A stretch of 64,000 nucleotides of DNA from contig NZ_CP042466.1 of NCBI RefSeq assembly GCF_008330225.1, forward strand, positions 3,094,001 to 3,158,000, in the 5' to 3' direction. The position numbers were made by a program, and so were the translations under genes. Within the stretch, counting starts at the first letter, position 1, and each line of letters opens with the position of its first letter. The stretch comes from Geobacter sp. FeAm09. GTDB lineage: Bacteria > Desulfobacterota > Desulfuromonadia > Geobacterales > Pseudopelobacteraceae. A model generated the notes under the pieces. The model saw nothing but the letters and a program-made list of their open reading frames with translations, searched no databases and was not told the origin of the DNA. This document shows positions 1 through 8,779 of the stretch, one piece after another.

Positions 1-12
1 TGGATGTTTCAT
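1..12 (-). CDS. 5' end of a riboswitch-controlled gene leaving the window
   Basis: Only four codons (Met-Lys-His-Pro) of a minus-strand gene are visible, starting with ATG at 12-10. A purine-rich GGGAAGGGAG lies upstream as ribosome binding site, and the cobalamin riboswitch sits directly upstream. Genes behind such riboswitches usually encode corrinoid transport (BtuB/BtuFCD), cobalamin synthesis or B12-independent isoenzymes. The visible codons cannot decide which. Confidence 0.6.
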
Positions 13-35
13 GATACGCTCCCTTCCCCACGGTT

Positions 36-225
36 GGAGTGTTTATGTGGCTTCCAGTCAGGTCTCCTGACTCGGGGATCGTCCCGTCACCGCGCCTTCC
101 CATCCTTTACGGACAGTGGCCTCCTGCGGTGACCGTCCCCCCTCACAGTTGCGGGGCAGCGCCGGATTCGCACCGGCTTCCCTTGGACCGGAAGCAGTTT
201 TCGTACTGTGTAACACGGCGAACGG
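36..225 (-). ncRNA. Cobalamin riboswitch
   Basis: Read on the minus strand, this stretch has the hallmarks of the B12 element. A GGTGCGAATCCGGCGCTGCC core is followed by CCGCAACTGTGA, GGCCACTG, and near the 3' end the B12-box-like GAGTCAGGAGACCTGAC. The element ends about 25 nt before an ATG at position 12, so it should control the gene leaving the window on the left. The edges are approximate because peripheral helices were not folded. Confidence 0.93.
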
Positions 226-289
226 CAAAAGACAACCCGAATCCGCAGCGGCTGACCGACGGATCGAGCGACATGCCTCCCCGCGTCCA

Positions 290-452
290 CCCCCCTTCGG
301 GGCACCTTCTCCCCGTGGCCCCCAAGGGCCTCAAGGACCTAAAGGAGAAGGGATAGGGAAGGGATGCTCATCAGCCCCTCTCCTTTAGGCCCATTGGGTC
401 CCCGGGGAGAGGGTGGCCGCAGGCCGGGTGAGGGGATAATAACTCCACCACG
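290..452. repeat. REP-like GC-rich dyad between cobB and the riboswitch
   Basis: This non-coding stretch consists of imperfect inverted segments. CTAAAGGAGAAGGG around 337-356 faces CCCCTCTCCTTTAG around 375-388, and further CCCCGGGGAGAGGG and GGTGAGGGG blocks follow. Such dyads of CCCTCTCC/GGAGAGGG type are common dispersed intergenic repeats in high-GC proteobacteria. No open reading frame here looks like a gene. It may act as a transcription barrier after cobB. Confidence 0.55.
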
Positions 453-454
453 CC

Positions 455-1851
455 TCAAATGCCGCCATGGCGCCGGCAGGCGGCCGTGAAGGCGGGCGCG
501 ATCCCCCCGTTGCTGCCGAAATGCAGGTGGATGTAGGACGCCAGGCAGTTGTGGTGACGATACCCCTCCCGGCCCAGCTCCCTGCCCTGCCGGGACACCC
601 GGTAACAGCGCTCCACGGCATCCGGCATCGTCCCGACCTCCGAATAGTGGAACTCGTGACCGCGGGCGCTGCCGGCGGCGGCGATCACACCGGAAGCTGC
701 CGTGAATTCGACCTGGCGGTACCCGAGCGCCTTGCGCTTCGGCAGCATGCGCGCCCGCACCGGGAAGACGCCGACGAAATCGGCCGGCGGCCCCCCCTCC
801 CCGTCCTCCATGCCGCGGGTCAGGTAGATGAAGCCGCCGCACTCGGCATACACCGGCATGCCCGCCTCGACGGCGGCCCCCACGGCAGCCTTCATGGCGC
901 TGTTGGCGGCCAGGCGTTCGGCATACAGCTCCGGGTACCCTCCCGGCAGGTAGATGCCCTGGACATCGGCCGGCAAGCGCTCATCGGCCAGGGGCGAGAA
1001 CGGGACGATCTCGGCCCCCGCCTCCCGCAGCAGCCGCAGGTTGTCCTCGTACACGAAGCAGAAGGCCGCATCCCGCGCCACGGCGATACGCACGGGCGAG
1101 GGGGAGGCATCGCCGGATGCCTGCAAGGGTTCTTCTCCCCCCTTTATAAAAGGGGGGCCGGGGGGATTTGAATTGCGGCCAGCCCGTCCAGGTCCAGGCT
1201 TGTCTCCGCCAGGTCCGCCAGGCGTTCCAGATAACGGGGCGGCAGGGGGTTGTCCTCGGCCGTGACCAGCCCCAGGTGGCGCGAAGGTATCTCCAGGGCG
1301 GCGTCCCGGGGGATGCAGCCGAACACCGCCACCTCCGGCAGCGCCGCTGCCAGGGCGTGGCGCAGCAGCTCGCCGTGGGACGCGCTCCCCACATTGTTGA
1401 AAATCACGCCCACAATCCTGACCCGCCCGTCGTACCCGGCAAACCCCTTGACCAGGGCCGCGGCGCTGGCCGCCATGCCACGGGCGTTGACCACCAGCAC
1501 CACCGGCACGCCGCACATGGCGGCCACCTGGGCGCTGCTCCCCTCCATGGGTGCGTGGCCCATGCCGTCGAACAGCCCCATCGCCCCCTCCACCACCGCC
1601 ACGTCGGCCCCGGCGACATGCCGGCGGAAGGTGTCGGCCACGAACGCCTCCGGGCACATCCAGCCGTCCAGGTTGATGGAGGGGCGGCCGGTGACCAGGC
1701 GGTGATAGCCGGGATCGATGAAATCCGGGCCGCACTTGAAGGGCGCGACCGTCATCCCGCGGCGCCTGAAGGCCGCCATGACGGCCAGGGCCACGGTGGT
1801 CTTGCCGGAACCGCTCTGGGGGGCGGCGATGAGGAAGGCGCGCCGGGTCAC
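455..1851 (-). pseudogene. cobB: Cobyrinate a,c-diamide synthase, interrupted by a repeat and a frameshift
   Basis: The enzyme amidates the a and c side chains of (hydrogeno)cobyrinate with glutamine and ATP in corrinoid synthesis. The first part (GTG at 1851 to 1144) is a complete N-terminal ATPase/synthetase domain with the P-loop PQSGSGKTT and the DFIDPGYH motif. The second part (to 455), in another frame, is the complete class I glutaminase domain, with [10 protein letters not shown] holding the nucleophilic Cys and HEFHYSE near the end. The break falls in the interdomain linker at about 1137-1170, inside a palindromic CCCCCCTTTATAAAAGGGGGG repeat. One extra base in the run of Cs would rejoin the frames. 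The gene overlaps the tonB stop as GTGA. It could be a real split, an in-frame repeat with a homopolymer sequencing error, or a case of frameshifting. Confidence 0.85.
1130..1172. repeat. Palindromic C/G-run repeat inserted in cobB
   Basis: The core CCCCCCTTTATAAAAGGGGGG is a near-perfect palindrome followed by CCGGGGGGATTTGAA. It lies exactly in the linker between the two CobB domains and in one frame encodes [11 protein letters not shown]. Repeats of this style occur between genes in many high-GC genomes, and an in-gene position is unusual. The runs of six Cs or Gs are the likely site of the frame change. Confidence 0.65.
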
Positions 1852-2717
1852 CGCAGCGACCTGCGGGCGCCGCCATACTGGAAAAACGCGATGAGGTGGA
1901 ACTCCTCCTTGTCGTAGCCCCGGGGAAACGATCCCACCGGGCCGATGGCGCGCAGGGTGCGCATGACCTCGTCATCCAGTATCCGTGCGCCGGAGCTTTC
2001 CAAGAGTTCCACCTTGGTGATCTCGCCGCGCCGGTTGAAGGTGATCCGCACCGGCGTCACCCCCTCGATCCCCTTCATGGCCGCTTCCTGGGGGTAGCGC
2101 CAGACGCCGTACACGGCGTTCTCGAAGTGGCGCAGGAACGAACCGAACTGGATGTCGTCGCTGTTGAGGAAGCGGGTATCCCCTTCGGCCACGTCGTTCT
2201 CGAACTTGCGGCGGTACCCCTCTTCCAGCGTGGCCAGGCGCTGGGCGCCGGGGAAGAGCTGCGGCTGGGCGGCCTGCGGCCGGCTGGGGGATTTCGGCCT
2301 GAGCAGGCTGGAGACCGACGAGCCGGGTGCCAGGGGCGGTTCCTGGCGTTTGGCGGGCAGCGGCTGGGCCTGCCTGGCTGGCGGCGCCTGCCGTTGTGCG
2401 GCCCTGCCGGGTTCCTGGGGCTGCGGCCGCGTGGCCGGCCGGGGTGCCGGCCCGAAGCTGTCCCGGGGTGCGTTTCCCCGGGGGGCCATCTCCTTGGGAA
2501 CGCGCTGCCGCTGCTCGGAGAAGCGCTTGGTCTCCTGCTGCGTGGGCTGCTGGGGCTTCAGTTCCGGCATCTGCTGGATGTCGATGAACACCGGTTCCTT
2601 GGGAGGGGGCTTCTCTTCGTGGGGCAGGTAGTAGATCAGGACGAACATGCCCACATGCAGTGCCACGGAGATTGCCAGGAGATAGATAAAGTTTTTTTCG
2701 ATATATCTGTCAGACAT
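1848..2717 (-). CDS. tonB: TonB family energy transducer
   Basis: The 289-residue protein has a short cytoplasmic start, one membrane anchor (about residues 10-30, [18 protein letters not shown]), and a long Pro/Gln/Arg-rich periplasmic linker (about 35-150). The C-terminal TonB domain is about residues 195-280 and contains [20 protein letters not shown]. TonB carries proton-motive energy from ExbB/ExbD to outer membrane receptors. Its position directly before cobB, with overlapping start and stop, fits a role in corrinoid uptake, but that is inference. No exbB or exbD is visible nearby. Confidence 0.9.
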   Translation of the reverse strand: MSDRYIEKNFIYLLAISVALHVGMFVLIYYLPHEEKPPPKEPVFIDIQQMPELKPQQPTQQETKRFSEQRQRVPKEMAPRGNAPRDSFGPAPRPATRPQPQEPGRAAQRQAPPARQAQPLPAKRQEPPLAPGSSVSSLLRPKSPSRPQAAQPQLFPGAQRLATLEEGYRRKFENDVAEGDTRFLNSDDIQFGSFLRHFENAVYGVWRYPQEAAMKGIEGVTPVRITFNRRGEITKVELLESSGARILDDEVMRTLRAIGPVGSFPRGYDKEEFHLIAFFQYGGARRSLR

Positions 2718-2780
2718 GCAGGGTGGTCACTCGGGAAAAAAGATAGAACTCGGATATGCCGCCGCCGGGTGTACGGGCGG

Positions 2781-3632
2781 CTAGCCCGCCTCGGGCAGGG
2801 GAACGGTCTGGAAGCCCCGGTCGTAGTTCAGCACCGCGTCGTTCTGTTTGCCGGTTTCGGCACGAAGGTACATCAGGATCTCTTTCAGGCTTTCCAGGAT
2901 GATATGCTCCGCTTTGGGGAATTCGGTCGGATCGAGTTCCAGCGTTACCGTACTCTGATAATCGGTATTTCGCAAGTGGTTCAGGAAGCGGGTCAAGGGC
3001 AGCATGCCGTGGCCCGGCAAAAGATGCTCCCGCCCCTGGCCGTAATCGGAAAAATGGATGTTCCTGATGCGCCCGGATTCGTAAAACTGGTAGAAGTCAT
3101 TGATGAAATTGGCCTTGCCCGACCCCATGTGGGTGCAGTCGAAGGTCATGAACAGGTTGTGGTCGCGAATGAACTCGATCATCCGCTGGGTGTTGGACAG
3201 TATGTGGGGATTGATCTTCATCCTGCCCACCCAGGGCATGTTCTCCAGGGTGACGGTCACCAGGCCGTCCATCCCCACGTCCTTCTGAAAATCGATCACA
3301 CTGTAGAGCCAGCGCCAGTAGCCGATCTCGAACCCCAGCCACGACGGCGGATGAAAGTTCACCAGCGGGATGCCGCATTCCGCCGCCAAAGCCACGCTCC
3401 GCCGCAGGGAGGCCGCCGGGCCGCCCCAGCCGTCCAGCGGCATGAAGGGCGCATGGATGGAGTGGATCACCGTGATCTGCTGCAGCGACCTGATCAGCCT
3501 GACCGGATTGACCTTCTGGAAGTTCTGGCTGATGATCAACTCGACGCCGTCGAAGCCGGCGGCCGCCGCAAGCTCGAAGACCCGCGGCAGGGGAAGCGTG
3601 AAGAGGCTGCCTGTGGAGAGCGAGATCTGCAC
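2781..3632 (-). CDS. Sugar phosphate isomerase/epimerase family TIM-barrel protein
   Basis: The 283-residue protein resembles the xylose isomerase-like/AP endonuclease 2 TIM barrel. It starts with ISLSTGSLFTLPL and contains metal-ligand-type motifs along the strands: GFDGVELI, HSIHAPF, VNFHPPS, TLENMP, TFDCTHMGSG, HFSDYG and VTLELDP. The GTG start at 3632 lies 5 nt after the stop of the DUF294-like gene, which points to coupled translation. The substrate cannot be read from the sequence. Confidence 0.8.
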   Translation of the reverse strand: MQISLSTGSLFTLPLPRVFELAAAAGFDGVELIISQNFQKVNPVRLIRSLQQITVIHSIHAPFMPLDGWGGPAASLRRSVALAAECGIPLVNFHPPSWLGFEIGYWRWLYSVIDFQKDVGMDGLVTVTLENMPWVGRMKINPHILSNTQRMIEFIRDHNLFMTFDCTHMGSGKANFINDFYQFYESGRIRNIHFSDYGQGREHLLPGHGMLPLTRFLNHLRNTDYQSTVTLELDPTEFPKAEHIILESLKEILMYLRAETGKQNDAVLNYDRGFQTVPLPEAG

Positions 3633-3637
3633 GGCTG

Positions 3638-4873
3638 CTACTCTTCCGTCCCGTTATAGACGACGACCGCCAGGCGCTGGACCGTGGCGACGGTCTCCAG
3701 CGCATCCCTGAACATGCCGCGGGTATCCTCGTCCAGGCTCGCGACGTCCAGGTAGAGGGGCGCCCCATTGTTCCGGGCCGGAAAGAACTCACGCTCCCGC
3801 ATCAGGCGCAGTTCGTTCAGGGTATGCCATGACTGCAGCAGGCGCTCGGCGGTATCCACGTCCAGCGCCTGGCGGCCGAGCAGCACCCGGATACGCCGGG
3901 GGGTATCGGGGGCATCGACCCGGTGGATCAGGGCCAGGGCGGCGACCGCGGCCGAGAGCGGCAGCAGGGCATGTTCGAACAGCCGGAACATCCCCCGGTG
4001 CGGGCCGCTCTTTTCCAGACGCCACCCGCCCATGATCCCGAGGCCGTTGGACAGCCCCAGCAAGCGGGCGACAAGATCGCCCATGGCGCGGCGGCTCTGT
4101 TGCAGGTGCGGCAGCACCAGTTCGCGGAATTCCCCCTCCTCCCCCCCGGCGGAAAAAAGGACATCGTGATCGGACAATCTGAGCAGTTCGACCAGTTCCT
4201 TCTGCGTGCCCCGCGCCAGCCCCTGCTCCAGGCGCTGGTCCCACTGCGGCAGGCTGCCCCGCCACTGGGGATGCACCGGGGCGATGTCGCCATCGACCCG
4301 CAGGCCGCAGGCCCCAAAGCCCTCCAGGAGAAGACGGGCATACCGGAAGCCCGCTTCCGGGTCGCCGCCGTCGTCCCGGCCAAAAACCAGCGCCAGTTGC
4401 AGCGGACAGAGGGGGGAAAACTCCCGGCGGCCGGCCGGCCCGACAGCTACGAGCCTCGTGTCGTGCAGCCCCCCGGCGGCCGCCCCGAGCTGGTGCAGGG
4501 CATAACGGTGTAAGGAACCGGCCAACCCGTGCAGGAACAGCGTGCTGAGCTGGTAAAAGGCCACTGCCGAGCCGTAGCGGCCGACGTGATCGTAGAGCCC
4601 GGCATAGAAGGCGGTGCACAGTTCCCCGAGGCGTGCCGGGTCCGTGCCTGCCGCCGCCTCGGCTGTGAGGCGTTCGAGGCGCGCCACCCGCTCGTCGTTT
4701 TCCCCGGCGAGCGCTTCAAGCTCCCGGCAGGCCTCGTCGAAGAGCCGCTCCGCTTCCTCGGAGCGGCAGGAGGCGCTCCGCTGCAAAAGCGCCTGGCGGA
4801 AGGCGGCGCCAAACTCCCCGGCCGCCCGCCAGGTGCTGATGTCGCTCCCCTTTGCCGTGGCCAGAACCGCCAT
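3638..4873 (-). CDS. DUF294-like (GlnD-type) protein with degenerate nucleotidyltransferase motif
   Basis: The 411-residue protein resembles the DUF294 family of putative nucleotidyltransferases that often accompany VC_2705-type symporters. The N-terminal 120 residues are helical. The catalytic-domain signature appears as AVGPAGRREFSPLCPLQLAL around residues 140-165, where family members have a GS..R loop followed by a TDQD-type acidic motif. The two catalytic acids seem replaced by Pro and Gln, so activity is doubtful. The C-terminal third (RIRVLLGRQALDV...LLQSWHTLNELRLMRE) matches the DUF294 substrate-binding half. ATG at 4873 overlaps the symporter stop (TAATG). It may be a regulatory subunit of the transporter, which is inference. 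Confidence 0.65.
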   Translation of the reverse strand: MAVLATAKGSDISTWRAAGEFGAAFRQALLQRSASCRSEEAERLFDEACRELEALAGENDERVARLERLTAEAAAGTDPARLGELCTAFYAGLYDHVGRYGSAVAFYQLSTLFLHGLAGSLHRYALHQLGAAAGGLHDTRLVAVGPAGRREFSPLCPLQLALVFGRDDGGDPEAGFRYARLLLEGFGACGLRVDGDIAPVHPQWRGSLPQWDQRLEQGLARGTQKELVELLRLSDHDVLFSAGGEEGEFRELVLPHLQQSRRAMGDLVARLLGLSNGLGIMGGWRLEKSGPHRGMFRLFEHALLPLSAAVAALALIHRVDAPDTPRRIRVLLGRQALDVDTAERLLQSWHTLNELRLMREREFFPARNNGAPLYLDVASLDEDTRGMFRDALETVATVQRLAVVVYNGTEE

Positions 4874-6399
4874 TACTCCTCCGCAGTGTCGTGTACGTTG
4901 CGGGCCAGAAACAGCTTGATCCCTTCGCCCGGCGGCGGGGTCAGGAGCGAAACCGCCACCATGACCAGGATGACCAGCGGCGCGCCCAGGAAGGCCGATG
5001 ACGTGGCGGGGGGCAGTACTGAAAGAAGCGGCAGGACGCCCGCCAGCAACGGGGCGAAGGTGATCGCGACCCCGGCCAGCATGCCGCTGATGACCCCGGC
5101 GGCATTGGCCCTCCCCCACCAGATTCCCAGCAGGAAAGCCGGGAAGATGGTATTGCCGGCCAGGGCGAAGGCCAGGGCCGCGATCTCGGCGATCATGCCC
5201 CACGGCCTGAGGGCCAGCGTCATGACGATCACCGCCAGGACCAGAAAAAAACCTTTCGCCGCGAAGACCTTGTCCGTCTCGCTGGCATTCGGCCTGATGA
5301 GGCGGGGATAGATATCATAGGAAAACGAGGCCGAACCGGTCAGAAGCATGCCCGCCACCGTGGAAAAGGCGGCGCTCATGCCGCCGGCGGCCAACAGGCC
5401 GATGCACCACGGGGGCAGGCCGCTGTAGCGGGCGGCGGAAAGCACCGCCATATCCGCCGCCATCGGGTCGGAACCGTTCAGCGCGATGCCGCCGCGCGCC
5501 TCGAACAGCCGGGCCAGGACGCCGTAGGCCGGGGCCGACCAGTAGATCAGGGCTATGAAGAACAGCCCCCACACCACCCCCCAGCGGGCATCCCGGATGG
5601 AGGGGACCATGTAGAAACGGGAGAGGACATGGGGCAGGCCGGCCGTGCCGAACATGAGGGTAAAACAGAGCGCCAGCCAGCGAAAGGGGGTCACCGTGGC
5701 AAACGGCTCCGACCAGGCGAAGCCGAATTGCTGCTGCAGGTCCCTGATGGCGGCGCCGTAGCCGAACTGGGGGAGTATCCAGAAATACCCCAGTTTGCGG
5801 ACCATGAGCATGAGCGGCAGGATAAAGGCCGTGATCAGCACGAAGTACTGCAGCTTCTGGTTCCGCGCCACCCCGAGGGCGCCGGACACGACCACGAACC
5901 CCACCACCAGCGCGGCGCCGACGATCACCGCCGGGGCATAGGCGATGCCGAACAGCCACGAGACGATCAGGGCGATGCCGCGGAACTGGGCGACGCCGTA
6001 GATGATGGTGATGCCGATGGCGATGAGCGCCGCCAGGGTGCGCGCCACCTCGGATTCATAGCGGAAGCCGACGAAGTCCGGGGCGGTGTACTTGCCGAAG
6101 CGCCGGATCTGGGTGGCCATGAGCACCAGCAGCAGGACGTAGCCGCCGGTCCAGCCGACCACAAAGGCCATGGCGTAGTACCCCGTGAGGTAGAACATGC
6201 CGGCCAGCCCCAGAAAGCTGGCGGCGCTCATCCAGTTGCTGGCGATGGCGGCGCCGATGCCGATCCGCCCGGTGTACCCCCCGGCGACGCCGTACTCCGA
6301 GGCCTGCCTGCTGCTGGTGCGCAGTCCCGAGACAATGAACAGGGCAAACATGCCGACGACGATGGCCAGGGGCAGAAGCTGCACCGCGGATTCGGACAT
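4873..6399 (-). CDS. Sodium:solute symporter, VC_2705 subfamily
   Basis: The 508-residue integral membrane protein has about 13 hydrophobic segments and SSSF features such as the IASNWMSAASFLGLAG region. It resembles ActP-type cation/monocarboxylate (acetate) symporters, and acetate is the best guess for substrate. Its start codon directly abuts the stop of the DUF4212 gene, the typical small-subunit partner of this subfamily. Acetate uptake would fit a Geobacter-like metabolism. Confidence 0.88.
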   Translation of the reverse strand: MSESAVQLLPLAIVVGMFALFIVSGLRTSSRQASEYGVAGGYTGRIGIGAAIASNWMSAASFLGLAGMFYLTGYYAMAFVVGWTGGYVLLLVLMATQIRRFGKYTAPDFVGFRYESEVARTLAALIAIGITIIYGVAQFRGIALIVSWLFGIAYAPAVIVGAALVVGFVVVSGALGVARNQKLQYFVLITAFILPLMLMVRKLGYFWILPQFGYGAAIRDLQQQFGFAWSEPFATVTPFRWLALCFTLMFGTAGLPHVLSRFYMVPSIRDARWGVVWGLFFIALIYWSAPAYGVLARLFEARGGIALNGSDPMAADMAVLSAARYSGLPPWCIGLLAAGGMSAAFSTVAGMLLTGSASFSYDIYPRLIRPNASETDKVFAAKGFFLVLAVIVMTLALRPWGMIAEIAALAFALAGNTIFPAFLLGIWWGRANAAGVISGMLAGVAITFAPLLAGVLPLLSVLPPATSSAFLGAPLVILVMVAVSLLTPPPGEGIKLFLARNVHDTAEE

Positions 6400-6744
6400 T
6401 TACTCATCCTCCCGGTCGCGGCGGATCCGGAAGCGCAGCGCGCCGTCCAGGCGGCGGGCCGCATGGCGGTCCATCCAGATGTTGAAGAGCACGCAGAGAA
6501 CGATGAACCAGAGCGGCAGCACCTGGCCGGTCAGCCAGAAGTGGATCGGGAGGTTGAAGAAGGTCATCTCTTCGAGCAACAGTTCGGAATAATTGATTTC
6601 CAGCAGGTAGACGCACGCCTGGATGCCGACGATGGCGGCAAACCAACCGGCCAGGACCAGCCGGATGACCCGGACCTCGCCGCGCATGGCGGTTCCCCGC
6701 GGCCTGAAAAAACTGATCTCCCTGTCCGTACTGGGCTCCCCCAT
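6400..6744 (-). CDS. DUF4212 small subunit of the sodium:solute symporter
   Basis: The 114-residue protein has two hydrophobic helices (LVLAGWFAAIVGIQACVYLL and LPLWFIVLCVLFNIWM) and a basic, charged C terminus. This is the layout of the DUF4212 putative symporter small subunit (TIGR03647 type). It is the first gene of the symporter trio and touches the large-subunit start without a gap. Confidence 0.85.
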   Translation of the reverse strand: MGEPSTDREISFFRPRGTAMRGEVRVIRLVLAGWFAAIVGIQACVYLLEINYSELLLEEMTFFNLPIHFWLTGQVLPLWFIVLCVLFNIWMDRHAARRLDGALRFRIRRDREDE

Positions 6745-6771
6745 GGCGTTACCCCCGTTTGCAATGCCCTG

Positions 6772-7392
6772 TTATGAAACCTTGCGGTAATGGATAAAGT
6801 AGATCTGCTTGCCAGCATCCATGAATTTTAGCATATATTTGGAAAGCGGATACCCCTCCAGGGCATGCCGATAGGGATCGGGAGCCAGCACGTTGGCGAA
6901 TCCGGGCATCTCCGGCATGAAGCGGGCCACATCCTCGCCGTAGTCGTCGAAGTCCGTGGCAAAATGGAAATCGCCGCCGGGCAGCATGAATTCCGCCAGA
7001 TAGCCGACGAACTCTCCGTTGACCAGCCGCCGCTTGCGGTGGCGTTTCTTGGGCCACGGATCGGGGCAGTTGATGACCACCGCCTGCAGCGACCGGCGCG
7101 GGATGCAGCGCTCCATGAAGGAACGCGCCTCGGCGCGCACGACCCGCACGTTGTCCAGGCCGGCCTTGTCCACCCGCTTGGAGGTCTTCAGGCATCCCTT
7201 GTTGTAGTAATCCACGGCGATGAAATTCCAGTCGGGGTGCAGTTGGGCCATCTGGGCCACGAAATGCCCCGTACCGCAGCCGATCTCCAGCGCCAGCGGG
7301 TTGTCGTTGCCAAAGATCTCGTTCCAGGCCGGCATGGAAGCCAGCGATTCCGCGTCGATAAATCGGGGGGAGGTTATGGGAATAAGCGTCAC
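6772..7392 (-). CDS. trmB: tRNA (guanine-N7-)-methyltransferase
   Basis: The 206-residue enzyme methylates G46 in the tRNA variable loop using SAM. It shows the Rossmann SAM site [10 protein letters not shown] (about residues 34-43), VRAEARSF, and the family signature [11 protein letters not shown] with RRLVN. GTG at 7392 is preferred because AAAAGGTGA precedes it at good spacing. An ATG four bases upstream is in another frame. It lies upstream of the symporter genes on the same strand and may share their transcript. Confidence 0.93.
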   Translation of the reverse strand: MTLIPITSPRFIDAESLASMPAWNEIFGNDNPLALEIGCGTGHFVAQMAQLHPDWNFIAVDYYNKGCLKTSKRVDKAGLDNVRVVRAEARSFMERCIPRRSLQAVVINCPDPWPKKRHRKRRLVNGEFVGYLAEFMLPGGDFHFATDFDDYGEDVARFMPEMPGFANVLAPDPYRHALEGYPLSKYMLKFMDAGKQIYFIHYRKVS

Positions 7393-7615
7393 GCATTCAC
7401 CTTTTCTGGTAGTAAATCGTTTCAATTTACCACATCTCACGGCAATTTTTCATCGCTTTTTGCTCCCGGGGGCAAAATAGCCGCGCCGGCGGCGACAACA
7501 GTGGCCGGACAGCGTTCCTCCGCACTTTTTTCCTTAGTTTCCGGACGGAAACACCTTAACATTTCCCCTATGCTGTGGTATAAATATGCAGCTATTATGC
7601 AGTATCGGAGAATAC

Positions 7616-7906
7616 ATGGAAATATTTGGCGGTTTCATGGTAATGATGAGCATTATCGGCTTCTTTTTGGCGGTTATCTGGCTCATCATGCCGTTCGTGG
7701 TGTTCGCCATCAAGGGCAAGCAGGACCGCACCCTGGACGTGATGGAGCGTATCGAAAAACGGCTGGCCGAGGTGGAAAACCGGCTGGCGACGCTCCAGCA
7801 GGTTGGCCGGCCCGCCGCAGCCGAGACTATTCCGCATGTTACGGCCCCCGTAGCGCCGGCCCAGGACCGGCCCGACGACGTACCCGCCTCCTCCCCCCTT
7901 GTCTGA
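7616..7906 (+). CDS. Small membrane-anchored coiled-coil protein
   Basis: The 96-residue protein starts at ATG 7616 behind CGGAG. It has a hydrophobic N-terminal stretch (about residues 3-34, FGGFMVMMSIIGFFLAVIW and onward), then an amphipathic heptad-like segment (RTLDVMERIEKRLAEVENRLATLQ), then a Pro/Ala-rich tail. It is not a family I can name. The anchor plus coiled coil suggests a scaffold or shock-protein-like role. It is the gene before fabI, with about 60 nt between. Confidence 0.7.
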   Translation: MEIFGGFMVMMSIIGFFLAVIWLIMPFVVFAIKGKQDRTLDVMERIEKRLAEVENRLATLQQVGRPAAAETIPHVTAPVAPAQDRPDDVPASSPLV

Positions 7907-7965
7907 TTACACGTTGTATTGTACATATTCATCACCGCACCAATAAGAATCGGAGGACATGACAG

Positions 7966-8736
7966 ATGCCGCTGCTGCAGGGCAAAAAAGTACTGATTTT
8001 CGGGGTAGCAAACGAAAAGAGCATCGCCTGGGCCATTGCCCGGGCTTTTCATGAGCAGGGGGCCGAACTGGCCATCACCTATGCCGGCGAAGCGATCGAA
8101 AAACGGGTCAGGCCCCTGGCCGAATCGGTGAGCGCCGCGGCGGTCCTCCCCTGCAACGTCACCAGCGACGACGACATCACTGCCGTCTTCACGGAACTGG
8201 GCAAAAGGTGGGACGGCATCGACATCATCATCCATGCCGTGGCCTTCGCCAACAAGGAAGAACTGAAAGGCACCATCGTCAATACCACCCGCGAGGGGTT
8301 TGCCACCGCCATGGACATCAGCGTCTATTCCTTCCTCGGCATACTGAAGGCGGCCCAGCCGATGATGCAGGGGCGCAATGGCGCGGCATTGACCCTTACC
8401 TATCATGGCGCCGTGAAGGTCTTCCCGAGCTACAACGTCATGGGCGTGGCCAAGGCCGCCCTGGAGGCGTCCGTACGCTACCTGTCCGAGGCGCTCGGCC
8501 CCGAAGGCATCCGCGTCAACGCCATCTCCGCCGGCCCCATCCGCACCCTGGCCGCTTCCGGCGTGAACGGCTTCATCCACATACTCAACCACGTGGAGTC
8601 CAAGGCCCCCCTGCGCCGCACCATCACCCAGGAGGACGTGGCCCGTTCCGCGGTCTACCTGTGCAGCGAACTGGCCAGCGGCGTGACCGGCGAGATCCAC
8701 TACGTGGACGGCGGCTACAACGTAATCGGCCTATAA
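7966..8736 (+). CDS. fabI: Enoyl-[acyl-carrier-protein] reductase (NADH)
   Basis: The 256-residue short-chain dehydrogenase-type enzyme performs the last reduction of fatty-acid elongation. It shows the FabI cofactor site FGVANEKSIAWAIA (about residues 12-25), CNVTSDDDI, and the catalytic Tyr/Lys pair in FPSYNVMGVAKAALEASVRY. The C-terminal ITQEDVARSAVYLCSEL and YVDGGYNV complete the fold. A GGAGG-like site (CGGAGGACATGACAG) precedes ATG 7966. A terminator follows directly. Confidence 0.96.
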   Translation: MPLLQGKKVLIFGVANEKSIAWAIARAFHEQGAELAITYAGEAIEKRVRPLAESVSAAAVLPCNVTSDDDITAVFTELGKRWDGIDIIIHAVAFANKEELKGTIVNTTREGFATAMDISVYSFLGILKAAQPMMQGRNGAALTLTYHGAVKVFPSYNVMGVAKAALEASVRYLSEALGPEGIRVNAISAGPIRTLAASGVNGFIHILNHVESKAPLRRTITQEDVARSAVYLCSELASGVTGEIHYVDGGYNVIGL

Positions 8737-8742
8737 CGCAAG

Positions 8743-8779
8743 GCCGGGCACGGGCGGATAGGCGCCTGTGCCCGGCTTT
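8743..8779 (+). terminator. Terminator after fabI
   Basis: GCCGGGCAC at 8743-8751 pairs perfectly with GTGCCCGGC at 8768-8776, with extra pairing inside, followed by TTTC. The 3' arm contains the only in-frame GTG upstream of hflX, so this hairpin argues against that codon as the hflX start. Confidence 0.8.

Noticed and set aside
3638-5203. Longer 521-codon frame around the DUF294-like gene
   Set aside because: The first 110 codons overlap the symporter gene in another frame and have shadow-like composition; ATG 4873 with a TAATG overlap is better.
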